In this document: one piece after another, positions 1 to 8,538 of the stretch
Position numbering within the stretch: the first letter of the stretch is position 1
Layout: each line of letters starts with the position of its first letter
DNA from: Azolla caroliniana
Lineage: Eukaryota > Polypodiophyta
NCBI GenBank assembly: GCA_043228905.1
Contig: JBHGNT010000006.1
Location: 18,414,001-18,478,000 of the forward strand
Length of the DNA: 64,000 nucleotides
Direction of reading: 5' to 3'
Notes under the pieces: generated by a model
Seen by the model: the letters and a program-made list of their open reading frames with translations, nothing else
Told to the model about the DNA's origin: nothing
Databases searched by the model: none
Made by a program: the position numbers and the translations under genes

Positions 1-1162
1 CGCGGGCGCATTCCTCCTCTTGGGACTCAAGTGGGCACTCGGGCCCGACTGCCGTTGTCTCGGGAGCAAGCATGGGAAGACTCAAGGAATTGCTCGTCCG
101 TTTTACGCACTTGTCCGTAGCCACCGGCTCTTCGTGGTCAGCGGCCATTTCCTTACCGATTGCGCAAACCCCGTCTGGGCTTGCTTCTCCAATGACCGGG
201 GTATCGGGCTGACACGCCCGACACCGCTGGTTCCAACGTTCCGATCCCGCGATCGGTATCTCGGCTTCGTCCTTGGCCGTTCTATCTCCGCAAGTTGAGA
301 GGGCGTTTTATTCTGCACCCTCTCCCATGGTACTATGGTATCGATCTTTCTTCATCGCGTGGGACAGGTCTGTCTCCTCAGTCTCGGCTTGCGGCCTCAA
401 TCTTTTCTCTTCCTCGAGCATCACCTCGAGAGCTGCGTACGCCTCCGCAATCTTGGCCCCAACGCCGACCCTTGCAGACTCTCTTTGCCGTTCGGCCTCT
501 TCTTGCTGTGATGGCCTGTCGTCATGCGCCTTCCTCTTAGCCTTCTCGGCCCGCTCATTGTCTAGCCGTTGGCACACCCTTCCGACCTTCGACCAGTCCT
601 CCGTAAGCCCATTTGCTTTGTCATCGTCTTCGAGCTCAATCCCGATGGCCTCCCGTTCTGCTTGGTCGATCGACCTGACGAACAATAGGACTTTGTCTGC
701 CCCCACCAAACCTTGTTCCCGCTCCGGGAGCCGAGCAAGACGTCGCTCAAACTCTCGGAATGCCTTCGTTGCACCCCGGTGGGTCTCTGCCGATGCTACC
801 CACTGGTCGAAGTCGTGCCATCCCCGGCTTTTCGGCCGTCCTCCATATGCCTGCCGGAGCGCCTCTTCAAAGGCCTCCCACGAACTATGAGCTTCTCGGA
901 GCTCCTTCACTTCCGCTTGCATACGGACGACGACAACCCGACGGAAGAAATCCAGCCTCAACGCTTCATCCACGTCTCGCTCCTCCATTTCCGCGTTGTA
1001 GGCTTCCAAGTAAGATGCGACTTTGTCCCCGTTAAAATGGCCGACTCTTTCGACCACTCGCTCAACCGCTTGATGCGTTGCTTCTCGCCTTATCACCACT
1101 CGTGCAAACTCCAACACCACTTCGGCCACCATCTCTGCGAGGTCGTCGTCTTCCGACTCCAT
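1..1162 (-). pseudogene. gag: Gypsy-1 gag (capsid), running off the left edge
   Basis: Ty3/gypsy capsid protein, which would assemble the cytoplasmic particle that packages element RNA. I place the start at the ATG reading down from 1162, the first Met after the LTR and leader; the frame is open to 308 (284 residues). It shows a retrotransposon-gag pattern: a FNGDKVASYLEAYN segment, then a region with W, F, AL and a Y in the usual spacing, then a charged helical C-terminus (RAEKAKRKAHDD, EEEKRL). After the stop at 308 another frame stays open to base 2 and carries a Cys pair (CRAC), so a frameshift near 308 is likely. It lies just downstream of the Gypsy-1 5' LTR. The rest of the element is outside the window. 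The family is inferred from the pattern, not from a search. Confidence 0.7.
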
Positions 1163-1199
1163 CCTCCCCTGCCGCGGTTCACGTCGGGTTCCCCAAAGA

Positions 1200-1319
1200 T
1201 GTCGCAAAGTTTCGCGTGTGCGTGTAGAAGGGCGGGACCACGGGGGTCTTGGACTAGGGAGTGACGGAGCGTAGGAAGTCGTGACACACCATTTCCGGGA
1301 CGCCGGAAACAACCCAAAA
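1200..1319 (-). repeat. Gypsy-1 5' LTR, downstream part
   Basis: Reading on the minus strand, this is the last ~120 bp of the 5' LTR, ending in GCGACA at 1200. The same block (GGACCACCGGGGTCTTGGAC in plus orientation, with small changes) occurs in the Gypsy-2 3' LTR at 21690 and in the solo LTR at 51010. Just after the LTR, TGGGGAACCCGACG (about 1182-1195) is a candidate primer-binding site; I do not recognise the tRNA. Copia-A interrupts the LTR at about 1320 and the other part resumes at 6690. Confidence 0.7.
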
Positions 1320-1554
1320 CCCCGATTACGGAGCCGGATGATGAAGACCCCGGCTACGGAGCCGGATGACGAATGTACCCGGAGAGAGATCTGGATGCGG
1401 GGACATATTTGTGAATATGTTTGCCAAGGACCCTTGAGGCTATATTTGTAAATAGCCCGAAAGTCATATGTGTATAAATATGACTTAGGGCAAACAGTTT
1501 AGTGTCTGTTACTTATTTTTCTGGTTTTCCAGTTAGTGGGAGCTAAGTGAGCAG

Positions 1555-1603
<49 letters not shown>

Positions 1604-1866
1604 GAAGAGGTCGTTGCCTCTGTGTATTACCGCCGCCTGTGGCGAAGACAGTGAGCTCAAGGTTGTTGCCTTGTAGCTTCACCATTGTACATCTCTATTT
1701 ATAGTGATAGTTGGAGTTTGAGGACTCCCGTGGTTTTTCCCATTTAGGGTTTTCCACGTAAAACATCCTGTGCACTCTTCTCTCTATTGTCTTCGTGCAT
1801 TTTGTATTTCCTGTTTTCTGTAAGTTGATCCTATTCCTCGGTTGTGGCCGAGCACTGTGTTTAACA
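1320..1866 (+). repeat. Copia-A 5' LTR (left end truncated)
   Basis: This matches the 3' LTR from 6112 onward, so the TGTTGGGA start and most of the tandem ~27-bp U3 units are missing. It keeps a TATA-like TATAAATATG (1475), a GA microsatellite at 1557-1602 (about 23 units) and the terminal TTAACA at 1866. Confidence 0.9.
1557..1602 (+). repeat. (GA)n microsatellite in the 5' LTR
   Basis: About 23 GA units in the transcribed part of the LTR. The 3' LTR partner at 6348-6425 has about 39 units, so the tract changed length after insertion while the flanks stayed almost identical. Confidence 0.95.
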
Positions 1867-1869
1867 AAT

Positions 1870-1881
1870 TGGTATCAGAGC
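1870..1881 (+). other. Primer-binding site of Copia-A
   Basis: TGGTATCAGAGC lies three bases after the LTR end. It is complementary to the 3' end of plant initiator-methionine tRNA, the usual primer for minus-strand cDNA synthesis in copia elements. Confidence 0.95.
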
Positions 1882-1897
1882 GACGGTGACACAGAAA

Positions 1898-4627
1898 ATG
1901 GAAGGCGGCGGTAGTGGGCCTCCGGGCATGATGGTGTTGAACTCACAGAACTACGCCGACTGGAAGATAAAGATGGAAGACCTTCTCATCGTCCGAGACC
2001 TGTACGAACCGATCGACAATGCCGAGATACCCAAGGGAGTAATAGAGTCGGAGTGGAAGCTCCTGAACCGGAAAGCCGTAGCGACGATCCGGCAATATGT
2101 CGATGTAAGTGTTCTGCAACATGTGGCGAACGATACGAACGCCTATGAGATGTGGCAAAAGCTGTCCGGACTGTATGAGAGGAAGAATGCTCTGACCCGG
2201 ACCTCCCTGATGAGGAAGATAGTGAATCTTAAGTACCGGGACGACGAGAGCATGGTCGAACACGTCAGCACGTTCATGGGATTCGTGAACCAGCTTGCGG
2301 CGATCAAGTTCCCGTTGGATGACGCAATGCAAGCCATCATGCTGATGTGTACCCTTCCGGAGAGCTGGGAGAACTTGGTAGTTACTCTCAGCACCTCCTG
2401 TAAGGAAGAGAACTTGTCTTTACTAACGGTAAAGACAAGTATTCTAAATGAAGAAGCGCGTCGGAGAGATAAAGAACCGGCCTCCGACTCGAAGGCGCTG
2501 CTTACCGAATCAGAACGGGGAAGACAACGGAACCGGAGTTCGCAAAGACGGGAGAAGTCGGGGACACGGTCGCAGTCGAGGGGAAGACCCACATGCTTCT
2601 ACTGTGGGAAGCCGGGGCACTTCCAGAAGAACTGTCGGCATTTCCGGAAAGACAACGGAACCGACGGTACCGATTCGAAGAAGTCACCGGAGCGAAACGG
2701 TGCATACCGGGGAGCCACGGACCGGAGAGGTCCGGATCGGCGAGGGCAGGATCGGAAAGGAACGACGGCACTCGCGGCAAGTGAAGAAGAGATAATGCTC
2801 ATTACCGAAGAGAGGGAGCTGAACCTTGCCGGTGAAGAGATGACCTGGGTGGTCGATTCCGGAGCGTCGTTCCACCTGACCCCGGAGAAGAAATACTTCT
2901 CATCCTACACAGCCGGTGAGCATGGCTGTGTCCGGATGGGAAATGAAGGTACATGCCGGATTGCTGGCATAGGAGACGTGTGGCTGATGACATCAACCGG
3001 ATGCAAGATGCTGCTGAAGGATGTCCGACACGTTCCGGAGGTTCGATTGAACCTGATTTCGGCCGGGAGGCTAGACGATGAAGGCTACACGGGTAGCATC
3101 CGGAACGGTGTCATGAAGTTCAGCAAAGGGAGCCTGATAGTGGCTCGGGCCCGGAAGGTCAACACACTGTACCTGATGAATTCCCGGCTATGTCCGGAGG
3201 AGCTGAATGTGGCAGCTGACACTGCCGGTGAGCTGTGGCACAAGAGACTGTGCCACATGAGCGAGAAGGGGATGAAGAGGCTTGCCGATGACAACCTGAT
3301 ACCGGTAAAGCACGTACACCTGGGGAAGTGTACCGACTGTCTGGCCGGTAAGCAAAACCGGACCTCCTTCCGCCCAAGACCACCGACGAGACGTAGCGCA
3401 CCATTGGAGTTGGTGCACACTGACGTGTGTCAAGTAGAAACGAAGTCACATGGCGGAGCCCAGTACTTTGTGACATTCATTGATGACCACAGCCGGAAGC
3501 TGTGGACGGCACTGTTGAAGACAAAGGACCAAGTGTTGTGCGTCTTCAAAGAACTCCACGCGAGAGTGGAAAGGGAATCCGGCAAGAAGCTGAAAGCGAT
3601 ACGAGCGGATAACGGAGGAGAATACCGAGGGCAATTTGAGGAGTATTGCCGTTCGATGGGAATCCGGCTCGAGTTTACTGTGCCGAAGACGCCGGAACTG
3701 AACGGGCTGGCCGAGAGGATGAACCGGACCATAATGGAGAGGGTCCGGAGTATGCTAGCACATGCGAAATTACCCAAGGGATTTTGGGCTGAGGCAATGT
3801 CGACGGCGACATATGTGATAAATAGATCACCCTCAGTACCCCTGGATGGAGACACGCCACAGAGAGTGTGGACCGGTAAGGAAGTGTCCTACCGACATCT
3901 GAAGGTGTTCGGGTGTCTCGCATACGTGCATGTGGCAAAGGACCGGAGAGGAAAGTTAGATCCAAAGACCCGGCCATGCATATTCCTCGGTTACGGCGAC
4001 GACGAGTTCGGCTACCGAGTATGGGACCTGGTCGACAAGAAGATATTCAGGAGTCGAGATATCATCTTCATGGAGGACAAGACACTCGCCGACTGGGAGT
4101 CGGAGAAGAAGATGAAGAGCTCCAAGTCGACTAGTGAGAATCAACTCTACGAGGAGCAGTCCCGATCGGCAAGGGACCGGTTAACACTCGAGGATCCGGC
4201 CGAAGACGGTGAAGAAACAGAACCGGCCGAGGAAGATGAAACTGATACCGGAACCGGCCCCGATCCCGGAATGGATTCGGATGAAGAGGAAACGGAGGAG
4301 CCGGTTACCGAAGCTCCGGAACGGAGATATCCTCTAAGAGAGAGAAGGGCCCCCCGGAGATTTCCGGAACCAGAGCACGTGCTGCTGATCGACGAGGGGG
4401 AGCCGGAGAGCTTTGAAGAAGCAAAGCTTGACACCCATAGCCGCAGGTGGTTAAGTGCCATGCAGGAGGAGATGGAGTCCCTGCATGAGAACCACACATA
4501 TGAACTTGTGGAGTTGCCGAAAGGAAAGCGGGCACTTCGAAACAAGTGGGTGTTCAAGCTGAAACCGGGAGATGCCGGAAACCCCCCGAGATACAAAGCC
4601 AGGATCGTGGTGAAGGGGTTCCAGTAG
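1898..4627 (+). CDS. gag-pol: Copia-A Gag-protease-integrase polyprotein, ending at an amber codon
   Basis: The first 909 residues of the element polyprotein. I start at ATG 1898 (MEGGG); the frame is open a little further up but without another ATG. Order: UBN2-type gag capsid (to about residue 190), CCHC nucleocapsid knuckle CFYCGKPGHFQKNC (residues 233-246), aspartic protease DSGA (320-323), GAG-pre-integrase with its HHCC finger (ELWHKRLCHM, CTDCLAGK), then the integrase core. The D-D-E residues are visible as HTDV (Asp codon 3422), RADNGGEY (Asp 3608) and NGLAERMNRT (Glu 3713). An acidic linker follows (4190-4330), then the first part of the reverse transcriptase (KGKRALRNKWVFKLK). TAG at 4625 stops the frame inside the conserved KGFQQKKG stretch; the same frame is open beyond it to 5971. 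Confidence 0.95.
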   Translation: MEGGGSGPPGMMVLNSQNYADWKIKMEDLLIVRDLYEPIDNAEIPKGVIESEWKLLNRKAVATIRQYVDVSVLQHVANDTNAYEMWQKLSGLYERKNALTRTSLMRKIVNLKYRDDESMVEHVSTFMGFVNQLAAIKFPLDDAMQAIMLMCTLPESWENLVVTLSTSCKEENLSLLTVKTSILNEEARRRDKEPASDSKALLTESERGRQRNRSSQRREKSGTRSQSRGRPTCFYCGKPGHFQKNCRHFRKDNGTDGTDSKKSPERNGAYRGATDRRGPDRRGQDRKGTTALAASEEEIMLITEERELNLAGEEMTWVVDSGASFHLTPEKKYFSSYTAGEHGCVRMGNEGTCRIAGIGDVWLMTSTGCKMLLKDVRHVPEVRLNLISAGRLDDEGYTGSIRNGVMKFSKGSLIVARARKVNTLYLMNSRLCPEELNVAADTAGELWHKRLCHMSEKGMKRLADDNLIPVKHVHLGKCTDCLAGKQNRTSFRPRPPTRRSAPLELVHTDVCQVETKSHGGAQYFVTFIDDHSRKLWTALLKTKDQVLCVFKELHARVERESGKKLKAIRADNGGEYRGQFEEYCRSMGIRLEFTVPKTPELNGLAERMNRTIMERVRSMLAHAKLPKGFWAEAMSTATYVINRSPSVPLDGDTPQRVWTGKEVSYRHLKVFGCLAYVHVAKDRRGKLDPKTRPCIFLGYGDDEFGYRVWDLVDKKIFRSRDIIFMEDKTLADWESEKKMKSSKSTSENQLYEEQSRSARDRLTLEDPAEDGEETEPAEEDETDTGTGPDPGMDSDEEETEEPVTEAPERRYPLRERRAPRRFPEPEHVLLIDEGEPESFEEAKLDTHSRRWLSAMQEEMESLHENHTYELVELPKGKRALRNKWVFKLKPGDAGNPPRYKARIVVKGFQ
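4625..4627 (+). other. In-frame amber codon between integrase and reverse transcriptase
   Basis: The only stop in an otherwise continuous frame from 1898 to 5971. The aligned codon is Gln (CAG) in Copia-D and Copia-N2, and TAG again in Copia-G, Copia-F, Copia-C and Copia-O. It may be a single CAG-to-TAG transition at a CHG methylation site or a recoding signal; see findings. Confidence 0.95.
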
Positions 4628-5971
4628 AAGAAGGGCGTCGACTTCGACGAGATATTTGCCCCGGTAGTGAAGATGACCTCCATCCGGACGGTGCTGAGCA
4701 TAGCGGCAAGCATGGACCTCGAGGTAGAACAGATGGACGTGAAGACGGCATTCCTTCACGGTGACCTCAAAGAAGAGATCTACATGCAGCAACCAGAAGG
4801 ATTCGAGAAGAAAGGGAAGGAGCACCTGGTATGCCGGTTGAAGAAGAGCCTTTACGGACTGAAGCAGGCTCCCCGGCAATGGTACCGGAAGTTCGACTCC
4901 TTCATGACCGACGAAGGGTACCACAAAACGCAGTCCGATCACTGCGTGTTTGTGAAGAAGTTCGAAGGAGGAGACGTTCTAATACTCCTCCTGTACGTGG
5001 ACGACATGTTGATCGTCGGACGGGACCAGGTCAAGATACGGATGCTGAAGAAAGCGCTTCACCGAACCTTCTCAATGAAGGACCTGGGTCCGGCGAGGCA
5101 AATACTAGGGATGCACATCATCCGGGACCGGAAGAAGAAGCAGTTGTGGCTGTCACAGGAGAAGTACGTGACAAAGGTGCTTTACCGGTTCAACATGTCG
5201 GAAGCAAGACCGGTCGGGTCAACCCTCCCGACAAACTGCAAGTTGTCCAGCAAGCAAAGCCCCAAGACAAAGGCTGAGAAGGAGGACATGATGAAAGTAC
5301 CATATGCCTCTGTCGTCGGAAGCTTGATGTACGCAATGGTGTGTACAAGACCGGACATAGGATATGCAGTCGGAGTGGTGAGCCGGTACATGAGCAATCC
5401 CGGCAAAGACCACTGGAACGCGGCCAAGTGGATACTCCGATACCTGAAGGGCACGGCAAACGTGTGCCTCCGATTCGGCTCTGGTAAGCCCGAACTCGAC
5501 GGCTTTACCGATTCGGATATGTCGGCTGATGCAGATACCAGCCGGTCCACATCAGGGTATGTGATGACGTATGCAGGGGGAGCTGTTTCGTGGCAGTCGA
5601 GGCTGCAGAAGACGGTTGCACTGTCAACCACGGAGGCGGAGTACATGGCGGCTGTTGAAGCCGGCAAGGAAATAATATGGATGAAGGAATTCATTAGAGA
5701 GCTCGGTATCCGGCAGGAGGAGTACCGACTCTACTGCGACAGTCAGAGTGCCATCCACCTTACGAAGAACGCGGCCTATCACTCCCGGACGAAGCACATC
5801 CAACGAAGATATCACTGGATCCGGGAAAGGATAGAAGACCAGGAGTTCGTGCTGACGAAGATCCACACGGACGAGAACGGGTCGGATATGCTGACCAAGG
5901 TGCTCACACCCGACAAGCTGGAAGCATGCCGGAAGAGGATCGGATTGGAGAGACATCCCATGCCGAAGTGA
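4628..5971 (+). CDS. pol: Copia-A reverse transcriptase-RNase H
   Basis: Continues the same frame after the amber codon (447 residues). The reverse transcriptase copies element RNA into cDNA. It shows GVDFDEIFAPVVKM, the motif A Asp in VEQMDVKTAF, SLYGLKQAPRQWY, and the catalytic YVDD at 4994-5005. RNase H follows, with its acidic residues in FTDSDMSAD, STTEAEYMA and YCDSQSAIHL, then KHIQRRYHWIRE and DMLTKVLT. All catalytic residues that I can place are present. The TGA at 5969 abuts the polypurine tract, so unlike the TGTTGAG family below there is no C-terminal tail. The first Met after the stop is in VVKMTSIRTV, which could serve reinitiation; readthrough of the TAG would give the full polyprotein. 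Confidence 0.93.
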   Translation, partial: KKGVDFDEIFAPVVKMTSIRTVLSIAASMDLEVEQMDVKTAFLHGDLKEEIYMQQPEGFEKKGKEHLVCRLKKSLYGLKQAPRQWYRKFDSFMTDEGYHKTQSDHCVFVKKFEGGDVLILLLYVDDMLIVGRDQVKIRMLKKALHRTFSMKDLGPARQILGMHIIRDRKKKQLWLSQEKYVTKVLYRFNMSEARPVGSTLPTNCKLSSKQSPKTKAEKEDMMKVPYASVVGSLMYAMVCTRPDIGYAVGVVSRYMSNPGKDHWNAAKWILRYLKGTANVCLRFGSGKPELDGFTDSDMSADADTSRSTSGYVMTYAGGAVSWQSRLQKTVALSTTEAEYMAAVEAGKEIIWMKEFIRELGIRQEEYRLYCDSQSAIHLTKNAAYHSRTKHIQRRYHWIRERIEDQEFVLTKIHTDENGSDMLTKVLTPDKLEACRKRIGLERHPMPK

Positions 5972-5979
5972 AGGGGGAG
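5971..5979 (+). other. Polypurine tract of Copia-A
   Basis: AAGGGGGAG directly before the 3' LTR; primes plus-strand cDNA synthesis in LTR elements. Confidence 0.9.
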
Positions 5980-5981
5980 TT

Positions 5982-6345
5982 TGTTGGGATTTCGGTCCCT
6001 CCGGAGATGAATGACGGCAAGCCCGGTCGTGGTTACGGAACCGGAGGATGAAGAGTACCCGGCATGAAGCCGAATGAAGAGTACCCGGCTACGGATCCGG
6101 ATGATGAAGACCCCGGTTATGGAGCCGGATGATGAAGACCCCGGCTACGGAGCCGGATGACGAATGTACCCGGAGAGAGATCTGGATGCGGGGACATATT
6201 TGTGAATATGTTTGCCAAGGACCCTTGAGGCTATATTTGTAAATAGCCCGAAAGTCATATGTGTATAAATATGACTTAGGGCAAACAGTTTAGTGTCTGT
6301 TACTTATTTTTCTGGTTTTCCAGTTAGTGGGAGCTAAGTGAGCAG

Positions 6346-6426
<81 letters not shown>

Positions 6427-6689
6427 GAAGAGGTCGTTGCCTCTGTGTATTACCGCCGCCTGTGGCGAAGACAGTGAGCTCAAGGTTGTTGCCTTGTAGC
6501 TTCACCATTGTACATCTCTGTTTATAGTGATAGTTGGAGTTTGAGGACTCCCGTGGTTTTTCCCATTTAGGGTTTTCCACGTAAAACATCCTGTGCACTC
6601 TTCTCTCTATTGTCTTCGTGCATTTTGTATTTCCTGTTTTCTGTAAGTTGATCCTATTCCTCGGTTGTGGCCGAGCACTGTGTTTAACA
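5982..6689 (+). repeat. Copia-A 3' LTR (708 bp)
   Basis: Runs TGTTGGGATT...GTTTAACA. U3 holds about five tandem ~27-bp units built on CCGGATGATGAAGACCCCGG (about 6040-6165). A TATA-like TATAAATATG follows at about 6267 and a (GA)39 tract at 6348-6425. Related LTRs lie at 50234-50899 (solo, minus), 39565-40075 and 57705-58300. The U3 repeats could act as enhancer units; that is inference. Confidence 0.95.
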
Positions 6690-7113
6690 GATACAACAGT
6701 CGTCTACTGCCAAGCCGCTGGTCGGGGAGCTCACGGGCTCGTCGCGCCGAGCGGGGTCTTGCACAGCAAACATGGCATATACCGAACCTGAAGGTATCAA
6801 GCTAGAACCATAGAGTGACGAAGAAGAAACAGAGGAGGAGAAGAAGAAGAAACCCTAAAACAAGAGGGAGAGAGGAAGAGAGAATGTCTCTCCATCTAAC
6901 GGTATACCCTACTAATACAAAATGGGCAACCCCCTCGAAAAGGGGCGCTCCCTTCCTTTTATAGAACAAGGAGAGGGATGCGTTACAATGTGGGATAAAA
7001 TTTCCCCTCTTATTTCTATACACCATTTCCTAGTATACATGTGCACATGGTGCACACCACCGATTTGCCTATTCCACCCCGGTTTCCGCTTATGGATGAA
7101 AATCTTCACGACA
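6690..7113 (-). repeat. Gypsy-1 5' LTR, upstream part
   Basis: On the minus strand the LTR starts TGTCGTGAAGATT at 7113, like the starts at 22311 (TGTCGTGAAG) and 51821 (TGTCGTCAAG). The stretch CTGGTCGGGGAGCTCACGGG (about 6718) aligns with 51413 in the solo LTR. A TATA-like CTATAAAAGG (minus strand, about 6955-6964) probably marks the promoter. About 300 bp of LTR between this part and 1200-1319 appears lost at the Copia-A left junction. The right flank (7114) is copia reverse transcriptase, so Gypsy-1 inserted into Copia-G. Confidence 0.75.
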
Positions 7114-8117
7114 ACGCGCACTGAAAGTGTTCGATCATGGGCTGTGACATAAATTGACTGTTTACTCCGATTGGATAGTTGAGATCTGGCTGAGTGATTG
7201 TCAAGTAGATGAGGTTTCTGACAATCTGTCGAAACCGTATTGGGTAGCACACTTTTCCTAAATCTTGGCGACGCTTTACCTTTCTATCCATAGGGGTCGA
7301 GATGGGCTTACAATCCCCCATCCCGAACTTGAAGAGCATATTCAGCGCGTAATGACTCTGACTGATCAATATGCCTTCGGGGGAACAGATCACTTCGAAT
7401 ATCCTTCATTTCCAATGATGCCGCAAGCTGAGACTTTACACGGCTGATTTCTTCCAGGTCGGCACCGACGATGACTAAATCATCAACATAAAGTAAAAGA
7501 AAATCCGGTCCCTGTCGACCTTGCCAAACGAACAACGAAGAGTCCGATTTGGATGTTGTAAACCCCATTCTATGCAACCGTTGCGTAATCTTCGCATTCC
7601 AAGCTCGCAGGGCTTGCTTAAGGCCGTATAACGCCTTCTTCAATCGACAGACTGCCAAAGTGTTCCGTTCAGATAGAAATCCGGGGGGTTGTACCATGTA
7701 CACCTGTTCCTCAAGATCACCTTGTAGGAACACATTCTTTACATCCATCTGATGTAGATGCCACCCCTTCACCACAACTACGGCTAGCAGAACTCGCATG
7801 GCAGTCATCTTTACGATAGGTGCGAAGGTCTCATCGTAATCGATGTCGTGCTTCTACGCGTAGCCTTTCGCAACCAAACGGGCCTTATATCGGTTGACCG
7901 AGCCGTCAGTGTTGTATTTCACCTTAAACACCCATCTGCATCCGATCGGCTTAACACCTTGAGGTGCGTCAACCAAGTCCCAAGTCTCGTTGTCCGATAA
8001 TGCGTGCATCTCTTCCTCCATCGTGGCACGCCAGTTCGCGTCTTCCGCCGCTTCTGCATAGCTTTCCGGCTCACGCACTTCCACCACCCGTGTCCGCGTA
8101 ATGGTGTGCCATGTATT
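7114..8117 (-). pseudogene. pol: Copia-G reverse transcriptase fragment
   Basis: The oldest host in this part of the nest. Reading down from 8117: the linker/RT entry [22 protein letters not shown]-type helix, [29 protein letters not shown], then TAG at 7854-7856. The same frame continues with MDVKNVFLQGDLEEQVYMVQPPGF, LYGLKQALRAWN and an intact YVDD in LLLYVDDLVIVG. That TAG is the only stop across about 280 codons. Near 7395 about 30 bp encoding LGNLHYFLGIE is missing, with a frameshift, after which PEGILISQSHYALNMLFKFGM resumes. It is cut on the left by the Gypsy-1 LTR and on the right by the Copia-C LTR. Confidence 0.85.
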
Positions 8118-8538
8118 TGTGAAAAGGATAACGTGCGGAAGCAATAGAAAACCAAACACAGAAACACAAGTTTAATGGAGAGCTTGAATATACACAGTAC
8201 GTGAGAGAGACAGAGAGAGAGAGTGCACACAAACTTAATTAAAAAATAATACTCAATCTATACATAGGATGTGCTCAGTGACCACTTTTGTACAAGTCCA
8301 TACGGACTGACAAAAGTACTGACACGTACTTCAATGATCATAAGTGAGCTCTACATTAACTCCCAAAAATATATTCCTACACGGAATATCTTTCCAACGG
8401 CCTCGCGGTTTACGCACCGCTACGGCTTCTTGTTGCGCACCGGTTGACGCACCGGTTCGGCCTAACCGATCGATCCCAACCAATCTGGTTCTCGGCTTGC
8501 ATAGCCAATCCGGCCAATGTTGAGCTTGTATCTCAACA
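8118..8538 (-). repeat. Copia-C 3' LTR (421 bp)
   Basis: Minus orientation: starts TGTTGAGATACAAGCTCAAC at 8538 and ends CCTTTTCACA at 8118. It has the family's dyad downstream of the TATA position (8272-8286, one mismatch). The polypurine tract TTGAGGGGGAG lies immediately to its right on the minus strand. Confidence 0.93.

Larger units (their letters stand above)
1320..6689 (+). mobile_element. Copia-A, young nearly complete Ty1/copia retrotransposon
   Basis: A complete copia layout: 5' LTR (left end lost), tRNA-iMet primer site, one gag-pol frame, polypurine tract and 3' LTR. Over roughly 500 aligned bases the two LTRs differ by only three substitutions by eye, plus a GA-repeat length change, so the insertion is recent. 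It sits in the Gypsy-1 5' LTR. A deletion at its left junction removed about 130 bp of its own 5' LTR together with some of the host LTR, so no target-site duplication can be read; the right flank starts GATAC. The only break in the 1358-codon frame is one TAG at 4625. Confidence 0.95.

Noticed and set aside
273-890. Plus-strand open frame of 205 codons opposite the Gypsy-1 gag
   Set aside because: Antisense shadow of gag in GC-rich sequence; composition is Ser/Arg-rich and no domain fits.
1557-1602. CRISPR-like or satellite array
   Set aside because: Simple GA microsatellite inside an LTR; no spacers. The U3 ~27-bp units are also contiguous, without spacers.
4147-4713. Minus-strand open frame of 188 codons opposite Copia-A
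   Set aside because: Shadow of the acidic linker and RT start on the other strand; Ser-rich with no motif.
6290-6598. Minus-strand frame with a run of Leu-Ser repeats
   Set aside because: Translation of the GA microsatellite; not a protein.
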